Notes: generated from the sequence alone by a model not told the origin. Positions 1 to 13,130 are shown, numbered from the stretch's first letter. The stretch is DNA of 64,000 nucleotides from Epiperipatus broadwayi (GCA_028023455.1 JAQFVV010012419.1:434001-498000), one strand, 5' to 3'. Numbers and translations are program-made.

Positions 1-1183
1 GATCAGGATTAAAATTCCCATTAAGTAGTAGAAGATATTCTCCTTTGACTTAATTAAGAAAATAAATCTACTTAGCAAAGGTAATTTATACACTAATTTG
101 AATCTAAATAATCAACACTAAAACTTAAATATAATAACAATTATTAATTTTATATACGTACAATGAAAGTTATGTTAATAATAAAGATTTATTCTAGCCC
201 ATCAAACATTTAATATTTATGATAAAAAAAATCATAATATTGGAAAGGATTATGCATAACAAATTTAATAATTTGATTCAAATATTTCTTTTTGAAGTAA
301 TAGCTAGTTTGAGTCTCTTATGTTTCTGTGGTAATAGTTTCATTCACTACTCAGTTGGCAAATTATTAGATCAAAAAATTATGGGATAAACATTTCATTC
401 AAATCTCAGTTCATAAAGCTTTATATAAAAGTTATGGTCATTAACTTACTGGTAAGTTTGAAATACAAGTAGGTGGGTGATCATCCAACATCCAATGTTT
501 CAATGTGTAGTCCACAGTAGTTTTTTTATTGTTTTATTTTTTCCAAGTCTCCAAATCGTATTTATGTAGAGCCAGATGATGATTTAGGTGACTTTTCTCG
601 AGAGAAAGTGTTGGCAAACGGTAGAGTTCTACTCACTCATGGACAGTGGTTTCAGTTCATATCTAAGTGGACACATTTTATTATTAAAAAATATATATGT
701 GGCACCTCAAATTGCTCAACACTCTTTGGAACAAAAAGTCAAAGACACTTTTCCAACCTGTTAGCTCCTTTTATATCCCCAGATCCTTTTTAGAAGTTCT
801 GCATATATTCCTTTCACCTTTTGTTCTATTTTATAAAATTTTACATTATTTCTCATTTTTTTATTACAAAGTCTCTTTTCTCTTTATGAATTTCTGCATC
901 TTTAATTACTATCAGAAAGTTGTTTCTGATAGCAATCTTTTACCTTTGGAATTTCCTTTCACTATTTGAATCAATTATTCGGTATGCACCTTCCAATATC
1001 GAATTTATTCTAATTAAATTCTATACACACAAAAAAAGAAAAATTAAACTTTCACTGTACATTTTTCTTAAAACAACATTATATTACAAAAAAAAATTAA
1101 AGATTGCGTTCTCTTTTTTTATTTAAATGATATACAATATTAAATAGAAATTTGTACCTTATATATAAATAAACAGTACAATA
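1..1183 (+). repeat. R1 repeat, copy 1 (left end cut by window)
   Basis: This is the first of three copies of a family I call R1; the others start at 35,699 and 39,341. Long runs match the other copies, for example the opening bases, the CTATCAGAAA/TTTCTGATAG hairpin near 908-931 and the last 60 bases. The copy ends in a hairpin with stem TTGTAC/GTACAA near 1,151-1,181, followed by ATAT. Open frames inside are short and not conserved between copies, so I treat it as noncoding. The first roughly 290 bases of the unit lie outside the window. It is probably a non-autonomous mobile element of uncertain class. Confidence 0.8.
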
Positions 1184-1849
1184 TAGATTGGCAAGTTCAC
1201 AAATGAATTCCAACTGATATATTTATTGGATGCTAAAGATAATCTAGTAAGTCTCAAAAATTAAAGAGCAGGATTGGCACATTAAATTGATTTATACTTA
1301 AAATACTCATGAACTAACTAATTAAAACTTAGTTACAAAATAATCAGATTTTCTACCATATAATTATTTTGTTATACCATTTCAAATACTTAGTATATTG
1401 ATACGGATACATTATATGGAAATTGATTGAAGAAAGTGAATAAAAACAATGTAATCTATTTAATAATTTTTACATAATAAATTATTATTAAATTACTTAA
1501 CTTTAATAAGTAATAATTTTAAATAAGTAGTCAAGATAAATGGTGATATTATAAACATGATATTACATTTAATCTACGATTTGATTAAAACAAATTATAT
1601 GAGATGTACCATATTTAAGACATTATAAAAAAAGAACCCAATTGCCCATAAAGCAATTTAATTATTCTTAAATATAATAATTAATATTTTTTTCCTTTAA
1701 TAATTGAGGGGAAATAAAATATGTATTGTACTAATGCATAAATGATAATAAAGATGGCGTTAGTTGACTTAGTCTATATCATATCGTTGGGATTTAAAGT
1801 TATTCTTTTTTGCTTTATATGCTTGAAATTTACTAAAAAAAAAACTTTG
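1184..1849. other. AT-rich stretch with no recognised gene
   Basis: The sequence is very AT-rich with short A and T runs and no convincing open frame. Its right part may be the 5' untranslated leader of the LINE that starts coding at 1,887, but no boundary or target-site duplication could be fixed. Confidence 0.5.
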
Positions 1850-1886
1850 GAAGTACAAAAAAACAAACGTTAAAATTGACTCTTTA

Positions 1887-4241
1887 ATGCATTGTTCAAG
1901 CTCTGTCATTAATAGATCAAAAGCTTCAAGTATGCAAGATTTAACAAGAGCAGATAGTTTAAAACCGTTTTCTAAAGTTAAAAATGTCTCTAATAAAATT
2001 CAGAATATCAATGCTAAAAAGAAATTGCTATCCGTGACTTCTAATGCGAATTCAAGTTGCCAAAAAAATAGAGACATTCAAAAGACTAACAACATATATA
2101 TTTTTGATGGATCGGAAAAAAACATTTCTTCACAAGCCAGTGGACATGATTTTATCTCACATAGAACACGCTCACAGTAAAAAGATCATGCCAAATTAAA
2201 TGATATGCATTCTTCTAATAAACATTTATTGAAGCAGCTATCTCCAAGGCATAATAATTTAAAGACTGTAGCTAGTTCTTCTTTGTCTAAGCCCTTGCAG
2301 ACCTTGCACCATAAAAAATTATCAGTTTCAGTTGGTGATATTACCACTACATCATCTGACTTGGAGTATAATATCAGGTCTTATGAAACATTACTAGCCA
2401 AAGATAAATCTCAAGTAATGGATGTTGCTTTGCAGGCAAATTGTGTTCTAGCAGATGCAAACTCTGACAGAGTAAAAAACATTCATTTAGAAACTTCTGA
2501 TTTAATTACTTCTGGTTTGCCTCTATCTTCTAGTAAACTATCAATGTGTTTGCCTGCAGTACCACAATTTTCTATTGCTTCTAATGCCATTCAACATTCT
2601 ATGAAACAGAATTTGAGATCTTTGCATTTGAATGATTTTTCATTATCTGATACTCTCATACATTGTTCTGAATCTAATTCTTTGAATGGAAATTTGCCTC
2701 TTTCAGATAAAAAAACTTCAGTTCAGAAACAGGATATTTCCTTTCCTACTTTGAAAGAAAATACAACACAAGTGTATAATATTCAGGTTAAAAAGAAAAG
2801 TTATGCTCATGTTCTTAATAATAATGTAGTCTCTGAACTTGCACAATCACAGTCAGACAAATTTACTTATTTAGATCTGAATGATGAAGAACAAATGATG
2901 TCAGATGTTTCTGCAGATACATCCATATTGAATTTCTCTAATCATAAAGATTTGGTTGATGAACATCAAAATATAAGTGTTCAATTTAATTCTAGGATAC
3001 CAGTGGTTTTATTCAATTCTTTTTTACATTTTTCTAATAGCAATACTTTGATTCTTACAACTACAGACAGTAATTGTCAGCTTTATAACTTCCCTATTGA
3101 TGAATTTTTCCAGTTGTTGAAGGATTTGAAACTTGGTGATGCTATCAAGAGGCTATATCATCACCCTAATAAACGTTACATCATATTGGAGTTTCATAAT
3201 GTCTTGGAGAAGGAAAAGTTTAGAAGACAACAGCTTTTATTAAATCACAGATTTTTAGTTGTTATTGATATGGACAGGCCTAGGCTAGCTTTTGGTCTTG
3301 CGAGAAATTGTTATCCCAATTTTGGAGCTAAGGATCTTCAGAGGCAATGTTCTAATTTAGGTGAAATAACTCAATTTAAATATCTTAATGAGAAAAGAGT
3401 TGGTTTAGAGTTACCCAGCAACTCAGCTGCTTTTACTTTAAAGTTAAATAAAGGTCTTGCTTTGATTGATATTCCATCTACTTTAGAGACTGATAAAGGT
3501 CAAATACATATCTCTATCAAAGGTTTACAACCTCAATGTTTTGTATGTAAGGAAAGGACTCATCTTGTTAAAGATTGTCCAAAGGGGTTTTGCAATATTT
3601 GCAAGCTTAAGAAAACACGTACTCATAGATGTAGTCCTAAAGTTTTGCAAGATTTGCAAAAGCAGCATTTGAGTGAACATATTACTGCGCAACAATCTGA
3701 TGTTACTCTTTCATCTCCACCACAAGTTTCTACTGATTTAAGTAAGAAGATCAGTGGGTCTGTTGTTTCTATTCCAACTGACATTACTCATTCATCACTT
3801 GACTCATCTCATACAGTTCAAAACGAGGATATGTTATTGAAAGAGAATAGGTTTAACATTCAGTCTACTCTTGGTTGTTCATCTTTGCAAGATCAAGCAC
3901 TTATAACTGATATTAGTTCTAACAATAAAAGGAAGATTTATGATTCTTCAGAGTCGCAACTTTAAAATAATTTTTCTAATCCTGATTCTGATACTGCACC
4001 CTCTGACTTGAAAACTAATTTGACTAGACGTTCAAAGAGTTCTAGGAAAAAGGACATTAAAAAAAGTAAATGGTCGGGAGATAAAAGTTCTCAGCAGTTA
4101 GATCTTTCGCTGTCACCTTCTCCTCAAAATGATTCTATTTTCACTTTAAATAACGGTCCTTCATCTCCAATATCTCATACTTCTCATCCTAATTCACAAA
4201 TTAATCTTATACCTGAATTCTTTACAGACGATTTGCATTAA
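1887..4241 (+). pseudogene. LINE ORF1 protein (gag-like, zinc knuckle), two internal stops
   Basis: One reading frame runs from the ATG at 1,887 to the stop at 4,239, broken by in-frame TAA codons at 2,178-2,180 and 3,963-3,965; removing them gives about 784 residues. LINE ORF1 proteins bind the element RNA and form the ribonucleoprotein that carries the reverse transcriptase. The first 250 residues are Ser/Thr/Asn-rich and low in complexity. Counting from the ATG at 2,205, roughly residues 265-435 look like a folded, possibly RRM-like, nucleic-acid-binding part. A zinc knuckle follows with C445, C448, H453, C458 (CX2CX4HX4C) and a second cluster C463, C466, H474, C476 (CX2CX7HXC). The tail is Ser-rich and ends in a basic block. 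Paired CCHC-type clusters suit Tx1/I-type ORF1. The start is uncertain because the second ATG at 2,205 lies just after the first stop. Confidence 0.8.
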
Positions 4242-4270
4242 CATTTTCTCATTCTTATATATATATTATT

Positions 4271-7200
4271 ATGTTGCTTAATGTTATTGCTGTTAATGTT
4301 AGAGGTTTAAATTCTATTTCTAGAGTTTATGCTATAATGCATTGGCTTCAGAAATGCAATTTTCATATTGCATGCTTTGGAGAGACGAAGCTACATAATC
4401 ATTCCAGTTATCGAATTCGTGATTTAATGCAAAATCTTGGTTCATTTTATTATGTTCCTAATATATCTGCTTCATCTGGTGTTGCTTTGCTTGTAAGTAA
4501 GCATCTTGCTTTTAATGATATCAAAATCATGTATTTGGATCATAATTTTTTGATGACCAATATTACATTTGGAAGTTTTACTCTGAATATCATTTATTTA
4601 TATGTTAAGAGTGAGTTCCTCTTTGCTCATTCTATATTTAATAAAATTAATTCTCTTTTGTCTTCAAATTCTTATCCAACTATATTTAATGGTGATTTCA
4701 ATATGTGTTACATGTATTTTAATAATAAATTCCTACATCTTTTTAATAGAGTATTTTTATCTGGTGAAGGATGTTTTCCTCTTAATGCATTTTCCTTTTA
4801 TACTCATCGCACCACTTCTTTAATTGATCTTCTTTACTATTCTCATGAACTTCACCTTGACATTTCAGCAAAGCTTCAGGTTGTTCCTTTCTCGGATCAT
4901 TTGGCTATGCATGTTGCATTGTTGATTGATACTTCCTTTGTTGCTCAGTCTCATAGTTCTCTTACAATAAGGCTCTTAAATAAATTAACAGCTCCTGCTT
5001 CAATTTTTTCGGAGGCATATATTCTTTTTAGAAAAGTGGATATTCTTTCATTACCTGCCATATCGGCATGGTCTTCTTTTGTTGGTATTCTCAGTTCTAT
5101 TATTAATTCTTATACTAGAAAAACAAAAGGTCCAAAGTTTTTACTTAAGCAATTGGATGATATTTCATCCAAACTTTCTAATCTTTCTTCTATTGATTCT
5201 ACCATAGAAAATATTATGCAACTTAAAGTGCAGTATCATGATATACAGAAATCTCTTGTTCATTATGTGGCTAGTAAACGGTCTAAAATTTTTCTTCAAA
5301 ATCATCATAACTGGACACGAAGTTATATTAGATGGGCTTTAGGTGCTTATTCTAGACCTACTCCATTAATGATTGACACAGGAAATAAAGTATGTTCTGG
5401 CCCTATTATGTTGCTTGAACTATGTAATCATTTCAAAACTAAGCTTCAAATGTTGCCTTTTAAAATTGGTGACATCTGGAATGAATCTGAGCTTGATTCT
5501 AGTCATAATATAACTGAAACTATGATTATTCAAAAATTAAATTCTTTTCCAGACAATATACATCCTGGGATTCATGGTATTCCCAGGTTTGTCCTTCTTC
5601 ATCTTTCATTTTTTACAGCTCCAATAGTTCGTAATATGATTGATATTCTAGCTAATGATTTTGTGAATATTCCTGATCTCTATCCGGTGGCGATGGTCCC
5701 TTTTCTTAAGAAGAAATTAACTCCTTCTCCATTATCTAATATTCGTCCTATTTCTATGACACCTCTTTTGATAAAGACTATTGAATCTATTGTTAAAGAT
5801 CATATACAAAATAATATTTATCTTCATTTATCAAAATTTCAATTTGCAAAGAAGGGTCATTCAACAACTGAAGCTGTTCAGCTTTTTCTTCTTCTTATTG
5901 AGTATATTAGGCGTCATAATAAATCAAAACCTGTGGTCGTTCAATTGGACTTCACATCAGCCTTTGATTGTGTTCTGCCTTCTGTTTTGTTTCAGATTCT
6001 TCGGGATTATCAGGTTCCTACTCCATATGTCCGTATTATAGCCAATCTTCTACTTAACAGGTCCATCTTTACTTCATTGGATGGTAAACTTGCAGATGGT
6101 TTTCGTCCGCATCTCTCAGTGCCACAGGGATCTCCTCTTGCCACATTATGTTTTATTACATATTTAAATCCATTACTTTTACAGATAGAATCTAAACTGC
6201 CTGGTATCTATGTTCCTGCTCTTAAACAGACTATTCATCATATTTCTTATGTTGATGATGTCTCTGTCTTTCTTCCTGATAAATCTTTTCTTCCAGCTTT
6301 GTTGCAAATATTGGACTCTTTTTCTAATACTTTTAATCTTCATATTAATGTTACAAAATCTGCAATGTGGAAAATTAAATCTGGTTTATCAATTATTTCC
6401 ACTTTCACAGCCAAGCCTCAGTCTTTCCTTGGTTTTCCAATAGTTTTATCTCGTTCAGTAATTACAAGGCAGATTCAAAATATTATTCTTGATAAAACAA
6501 AAAGGATAGTTACATCGCTTGTTAATATAATTATTTCACTTATGGGTAAGGTTACACTCTTGAACTCTTTGGTATATTCAAGGCTTAGTTATTATTTACC
6601 AATTATTAGGCCAACAAAGCGTTTTGAGAGGGCTATAAATTCGCTTTGTTCAAAATTATTTTGGAAAAATAAGATCGTAGCCATTAGTATTGCTAAAATT
6701 CAAATGCCAAAGCTTTTAAATGGTCTAGGTTTGCACTCAGTCTCAACTCTATATCTTCAGAGATCTATATCTTTTCTTCGTGTAACTTGTCTAAAGCTTG
6801 CTCAGTTATCCCTTCCTTTGGTTATTGATCCTACAGATACGCCACCTCCATTTTCAAGTTATTGGATTGCTGATTTATGGAAGTCAGTTATTAAGTCGAT
6901 ACCCTCGGTTCAAGTTGCGCTTGATGGGAAATTGACATTCTGGGATGTTTATAAATTAAAATTTCCACAGTATACTCCTTTTTCGACTTCATTAGGTGTT
7001 TAAAATAAAGTTCTCTTGCGTAAAATGAAACTTCTTTTCATTGAAGCAAGACATGTTGATTTTGTACTTAAATTAAATTTAAATGCGCTCCCAACAAGTT
7101 ATTTTTTAGTGACCTGCAGAGGCTTCATTAGGATTTCGTCTCAGTGTCAATTGTGTAGATTATATGATGAGACAATTCTCCATATTTTCTATATCTGTCC

Positions 7201-7496
7201 TGCTCTTAAGTCGATTAGGGACTTTATTGTTGCAAATATCTCTCTGGATCTTAGGGATGCTCTTTCTGTTTCTAACACTCTTAAGAAGGGATCGTTTGCA
7301 GCAATAAGATTATCTATCTTTATAACATTTTCTTTATGGTTGACACGTTGCAGACTCATCTTTGGTCATCTCATTCTCAGGACTCGGCTCTAAGTGTCTT
7401 TATTAAGCTTCTTGATCAAGTCAAGCAGCGAGACTCTCTGCTTTCGCCTGTGAGTCTTCATGATGATACTTGGGTGAAAGTTTTATTTTCCTCTTA
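4271..7496 (+). pseudogene. LINE ORF2: APE endonuclease + reverse transcriptase, C-terminus broken
   Basis: The protein nicks the target DNA and copies the element RNA into the nick. The first 910 residues are open. Endonuclease motifs: NVRGLN at residues 9-14, catalytic Glu in GETKLH (E38), FNGDFN around 140 and SDH near 210. Reverse transcriptase motifs: RPISM, LDFTSAFD (Asp 560 and 566), SVPQGSPLA, and the active-site YVDD at 660-663, all intact. The thumb region has the LLNSLVYSRLSYY segment typical of the L1/Tx1 group. A TAA at 7,001-7,003 interrupts the frame, which then continues in phase through a CX2CX8HX4C motif (about 7,145-7,198). A frameshift near 7,370 separates the last stretch, which can be followed to a stop at about 7,496. 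The C-terminus aligns by eye with the fragment at 34.2 kb. The catalytic part looks intact; the full protein would not be made without readthrough. Confidence 0.9.
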
Positions 7497-7620
7497 ATCT
7501 TATTAAGATACACTTTTCTCTACATTGACTTTTTCAAGTTTCATTCTGAATGATATGTAAATTTTTATAAAGTTTAACTGTATATTACTATGTTACTATG
7601 TTTAATAAATATATTTTAAA

Positions 7621-8988
7621 ACAAGATGAAGAATTAAAATAAAATGTTCATTTATTTTAATCCCCTTTAGTCAAGGAGAAATGTAGGAGTATATATTACT
7701 CACACATACATATAATCAATATATGTATACATTAAACTTTTATTTCTATTATATTTATGAAAATAAATATAATATATAGTAAACTAGTATTTTTCATTCT
7801 TTAAAATAAAAAACCATTGTTGAAATACTAATTCATTAATAAAGGCAATTGACAAGGTGATAACCTCTAAGTTCACATGCAGTTTATCAAATTAAAGGGA
7901 ATGAAATTAACTTAATGATTTAATATAGAATTGTAATGTCACAATATATAATATGATATGCTTTAGCACACTCATATAACTATATATAGAAAAAAAATCA
8001 AATATTTTAGATTAAAGATTCTATCTTTTTCCACAATATTCTCACAAGGACTTATACTAAGTTTTATTTAAAAGAACAGGATGATGATTTAATAATTATT
8101 AGAAGAAATTTCTAATATTTCTTAAAGAAAAGTAATTTCTAAATTACTTAATTTGAATATATTTTTGTATTCTATAAAGATCGTTCTAGTTGGAATTCTA
8201 AATATAAAGATCACTCTATAAAGAACATTTTTATAAAAACTTCAAACAAATTAAATTTATGAACTTTACATTATAAGAAAAATGGGAAGTGGGTAGAACA
8301 TCAATTTAATTGTAGGATATATAAAATGTGCTTGTCTAATCAAATATATATGCCAATAACAACTTTTGCCAAATGCCTTTAAAATTATATATTTAAACTA
8401 TGTCTTGAAAATGAAATTATAATTTTTAATAAAAGAACTGTGCATAAAAGAAGATGCTATCTATATGCAAGGAGGAAACTAAATGTCAACTTGAGATCTC
8501 ATATTATCTTCTTCAATGCATAACAATTAAAGAATTAAGAATTGTATCTTCGAAGGATATTCATTCCTGATTCCAGAAACATCTAGGACTATTGCATTAA
8601 CTTTATAAATACCATTTACTTTTTAAAAATTATAATTGGGGAACATTAATCTCATTTCCTTTATCATTGAATTCATTTCATTAAAGAAATGAAAAAAAAA
8701 GAGAAGATTAATAATTTAAAATATTTTTTTTATATTTAATAAAAATTTAGATATGGGATAAGAAATACTAACATGGAAAAGCCATATAAATATATAAAAG
8801 GGATAGTGTGAACTTAGAGATAAAAAATTAAATTATTTTTCAATTTACATTTTTTTATGACATGACCCTACTTTGTTTGTACTAATTCAAATAGTCAAAT
8901 AAACCATTGTTTATTATGGTTGGATAAATGATTAACATTGATATGAAATATATTTGCATGTTTTTTTATATTAATAAATATAAATTAC
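7621..8988. other. AT-rich intergenic stretch
   Basis: No open frame, tandem repeat or structured RNA is recognisable here. It is rich in AATAAA-like and poly-A/T runs, as expected for background in this genome. Confidence 0.5.
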
Positions 8989-10840
8989 ATATTATAACAG
9001 TCTGAAAAAGAGAATCTTACCGTATCTGCACTATGAGGGCGCCACTAGGCCATTTGAACCTAGAAAATTTATATAGTAGGCAGATACTAAGTTAAGAAAA
9101 AAAAATTTTGTATATATTTTATTCCAACCATTAGCCCAATGTCACTAGCTCAGTGGAACAGCAGAGATTTATAAATATAGATTCTTATCAGAAAATATTT
9201 TAAATATTAAAAAAATATAAAATAAGCCACTGCCAGTAATTATACACACAAACATTTATTAACACACATATAAATTTTGAATCATTTTTAGCATTACTTT
9301 TACTTTATAATTTAACTTGATTTTAGAATTTAATTTATGTTTTAACTTTTATAAGTTCGCACAGATGAGTTGAATATTTTATTTAAGTGTCGAATATGAA
9401 TAGACTACATAGATTGCATTTGAAAAGAAAATGTTCTATCCCTGATTTAACCTTAGGCCAAAAGTTTGCAGTCAAAACCAATGCCAATCTATCTGATATA
9501 TCGATGTATTCAATGTAGCATGAATATGACAGCACCAAAATGACATACTGTCAGGAATGTACATCTGAACAGAATGTTTAATAGATGACATTGATTCTCA
9601 ACCAAACAGGAATGCTACATCGGTCGGCAAGAACAATAAAAAACTCCATAGGAAGGGACTGCGTTTTCCGTCTTACTATCCCTTCCATAGGCAAAAAGGG
9701 GGGGGTGCGGCATATAAATCGATCCTGCCTGTAGCGAATCTCATACTACATCTACTAATTACACCAATATATCCAATCCATTGACCCAATTTAACTATGA
9801 AACAAATAACCTAAGATTTACCCTCCCTTAAACTAACATAACATTTTACAAATCTATGCAGACATTCATGCCTGACTTAATTTTTAACATTTATTAAAAG
9901 TTGTTAAACAAAAAAAAATCATAATAAAAACTTAAAAGAACAAAAAAAAATTAAATGGAAATGATTTTAAAAAATACATCAAATGACATTATTAATATTA
10001 ATTTACATTGGTCAGATAGGATTCTATTGCTAACATTTAAATACTGGGAAAGTTTATATTTTAGAGTTCTTATTGTTTTCAAATTAATTAATGTTCATTA
10101 GATTTCATAAAGTTCTTATGATTTTAACAAGTCCATAGTTTCTAATTTCTTGCAGTTGTTTGCCATTTGGAGCCAGTGTTAATTCCCTGAAGTCCTGTGG
10201 TCCTCAATATAGTAAAAACAATGTTATTTCTCTTTCCTTTTAGCAAAACTGAAGGGATTGAAGAGTGCGTCTTTTCAATCCCTTCTTCTTCAACTCCACA
10301 CTAACACATATCACCACTGCTATCACACATCTCCCTTCAATTAATTTTTTCTTACTTTTTATGGTAGACTTTCAGATCCAGAGGACATTACATCATGACG
10401 ATGGTGATGGTCTTTTCGCTGAGATCCGATTTCCCGATGGATTTCTTTCATTGGCCATTCTGTTCCTATTGTTTTTCCTCTCCTATCTGACCTTTGCTTA
10501 TGCATTTTGAAATGCCCAAGGGCTAGTTTACTTTTACTAATTAAATTAATCATTTCCATTTTATACAATAGAATTAATTAAATTATTTTGCAAACTTAAA
10601 GATATATTTTTATCTCTAAATCTTTTTAAGTTTTTGCTTTTAAAATACTTTTTCTCTCTTTAATAAAGTTTTATTTTAATAGTTTTTTTCATCTGTGTGA
10701 TTTTATATATATACGAGTTTAAGATAGAATTAATTTTCAATTTTTATGTCTTAAAAAAAAAGAAGTTTTTAAATGCGAACTTTTCAATGTCTCAGTTTTT
10801 AAAAAAAATAATGTAACGGGCGTATGTGCCCGTTACAATA
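8989..10840 (+). repeat. R2 repeat, copy A
   Basis: First of three copies of a family I call R2 (others at 40,820 and 43,691). It begins near TTATAACAGTC and shares with the other copies the CTGCACTA..GGGCGCC..GTAGGCAG block, a TAGCTCAGTGG run, a central hairpin around CCATAGGAAGGGA, the ATGGACATTACATCAT-like stretch, and a terminal hairpin. The end hairpin is perfect here, GTAACGGGC/GCCCGTTAC at about 10,814-10,837, followed by AATAT. This copy is the most diverged of the three and about 300 bases shorter. The frames inside are not conserved in all copies, so I regard it as noncoding. Confidence 0.8.
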
Positions 10841-12190
10841 TAATCAGTTTAACTGATAAAAACATTATATACAAATAATTAGATTATTATTATTTGTATA
10901 ATCTAATTATTATATAGTTTTAATATAGTAATCTTAATATTTACATATATATATATATATATTTTTTATATAAATTATAAAATTATGTAATAAGTTAAAA
11001 AATATATCTATCATGGGTAAATAGAATATAGTTATATTTTGAACATAAGGTAGTAGACATATAAATAATTCTTATTTATTATAAAATTTAAGTTATTTAT
11101 TTTTTAAATAAATAATTATTATGTTTTATATTAAACTAAATGAAGTCTTTCATTTTATTTTATTTATTTATTTGATTTTATAGGATAAGAACAGACATTT
11201 AATAGAATAATCTTTATTAATTATTATATTATCTTCATGAAATCCATTTTAAAGAGTTAGTGAGATTTATTATTATTATCATAGTATATTGATATGAATC
11301 CCTGAAGAGAGTAAATTGTTAAACTTCACTGAGTTTGAAATATGAGCATAACGGTTAAATTGATTACGGTGAAAACTGATTTAATCTGGTTTAGATATAA
11401 TAACTTATTAATAATAAATTATTTCTTTGGAACAGATATAGTTTTATATTAAAATTACATCACATCATTCATGGCATTCTATATGAAGATCTTAAATCTG
11501 ACTATAATGAGATGTGTCTGCCTTAACTTATCTCATTGAGAGGGTGCGTACTGTTACAATATATATATATATATATTGCAATGGATAATAATAGGAAGAG
11601 GGAAAATAATAATGATTAATATAAATTCAAACACTGGATGTAAATATTCTATATAGTTTTCAAATAAAATAATTAAACAAATATATTCAATAGTATTATC
11701 CTATCAATTGTGAAGATGATGATCAAATAACTTTTGAAAACGTTATGCCAAAAGTATTTTTAATTATTTTTTTTTACATATTCAATTTAAAATGAATCTT
11801 AAGGCATCAATTTGTCCATATACAAAGTTTACTTCTGATAACATTTTACTGCTAATAATCATGATTTAAATTACTATCATTATTCTTACATGTCCCCGAG
11901 TGAATTGCATAAGTTCTCAGAGTTAATAAATATTAATTCTATATGATTGGAATGAGTTTGAAAAGCTAACATAGACTAATATTTCTATAGTGTAATTTTT
12001 ATCACATCACTGTCATGCAAGATAGTGACTGGTTTCTATCTACTTTTAGTAATCTGTGGAGGGATATAATCATAAATATATGATCAAAAATGTGAAAAAG
12101 ATGTACAACCCTGAACAAACCCATTTCATGCTGAAACAGCACTTATCATTTGGCCCAGAATACAATCTCTTACACAAATTTTATCATTGT
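10841..12190. other. AT-rich stretch with short AT microsatellites
   Basis: There are short (AT)n runs at about 10,944-10,962 and 11,560-11,577 and an ATTATACAAATAAT palindrome near 10,870-10,910. No coding signal was found. Confidence 0.5.
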
Positions 12191-13043
12191 TCAGTATCAC
12201 CATCATCATTAATCATTATCAATCCACTGCAGGATGAAGGTCTTTCCAAGCTCAATCTATTTTTTCCTATCTTTAGCTTTTCTTCTCCACATCACCCCTG
12301 CACACTTTCTTATATCCATCCATCCCTCATTTGGTCTCTTTCTGGATCTTTTACAATCTCTTGGAATCCAGTTTAAAATTTCAATTGTCCATGTATTATC
12401 ATCTCTTCTAACAATATGTCCAGCCCAACTCCATTTCAGTCTTTTAATTTTTTCAATGAGGTCAGTAACACCTGTTTGTTCTCTTACCCATACATTGCAT
12501 TTTTGATCTCTTCTTGTTACTCCAAACTTGCATCTCTCCATACTTCTTTGAGTGGTCTGAAGTATCTGATTGCTTCTATATTAAGTGTCCACATCTCAGA
12601 TCCATAAGTAAGAACTGGCAAAACACATTTATTAAAAACCTTCCTTTTCAAACATAGGCATATTTCCTTTTAGTATCAAGTTATTTCTACCAAAATCACT
12701 CCAACCAAGTTTAATTCTATGATTAATTTTATCCATTATATTTCCATCTGTATTAATAATCTGACCAAGGTATTTGTAACTATTAACTTCTTCTAACTCA
12801 TCATAATCAATCTTTATTTTCATATTTTGAGAAAATCTATTAAACATTACTTTAGTCTTTTTAACATTTAACTTTAGTCCTACTTTCCTATTTTCATCTG
12901 CTAACTCTTGCAACATTTCCTGCAGCTCTGAAGCATTATTTGCAAAAACAACTACATCTTCTGCAAAATCTAAATGACTTAAATAATCTCCATTTACTTT
13001 CACTCCTTTAGCTTCCCATTTTAATCCACAAAATACTTCTTAG

Positions 13044-13045
<2 letters not shown>
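12191..13045 (-). pseudogene. RTE-type LINE, 3' fragment (RT end and C-terminus)
   Basis: Read on the minus strand, the segment begins inside the reverse transcriptase with LSHLDFAEDVVVF, continues through KVGLKLNVKKTKVMFN and YKYLGQ, and after a frameshift near 12,550 reaches the RTE-specific tail with KWSWAGHIVRRDD and GWMDIRKCAG. These motifs are standard for RTE/BovB-group ORF2 proteins. The active-site FADD reads FAED, so one catalytic Asp is replaced by Glu. The 3' end carries a CATCATCATT run (TGATGATG on the element strand) near 12,200-12,215, the usual short tail repeat of RTE elements. The copy is 5'-truncated at the AT-rich hairpin at 13,033. It is a dead fragment. Confidence 0.88.
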
Positions 13046-13080
<35 letters not shown>

Positions 13081-13086
13081 TAAGAA

Positions 13087-13128
<42 letters not shown>
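13033..13128. repeat. (AT)n tract with 13-bp perfect inverted arms
   Basis: The arms ATACTTCTTAGAA (13,033-13,045) and TTCTAAGAAGTAT (13,078-13,090) are exact reverse complements and enclose about 32 bases of (AT)n; a second (AT)n run of about 38 bases follows to 13,127. The left arm belongs to the RTE sequence, so the right arm looks like a copied piece of the element's own end. Confidence 0.9.

Positions 13129-13130
<2 letters not shown>

Larger units (their letters stand above)
1850..7620 (+). mobile_element. Tx1/L1-group non-LTR retrotransposon, nearly full length
   Basis: Two consecutive reading frames on the plus strand have the layout of an L1/Tx1-type LINE: ORF1 with a zinc knuckle, then ORF2 with an apurinic-type endonuclease, a reverse transcriptase and a C-terminal CCHC motif. 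ORF2 starts 30 bases after ORF1 ends. A 3' untranslated tail of about 120 bases follows, with AATAAA-like signals near 7,603. I see no RNase H domain, which fits the L1/Tx1 group better than the I or R1 groups. Damage is light: two stops in ORF1, one stop and one frameshift in ORF2. A C-terminal relative of the same family lies at 34.2 kb. The outer ends are estimates. Confidence 0.85.

Noticed and set aside
1887-7496. In-frame TAA codons in the Tx1-like element as sense codons (altered genetic code)
   Set aside because: Only TAA appears in that element, but other elements in the window are broken by TGA and TAG as well, and frameshifts are also present. Ordinary decay explains all of them.
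10265-10568. Frames on both strands within R2 copy A
   Set aside because: They are not open in copies B and C.
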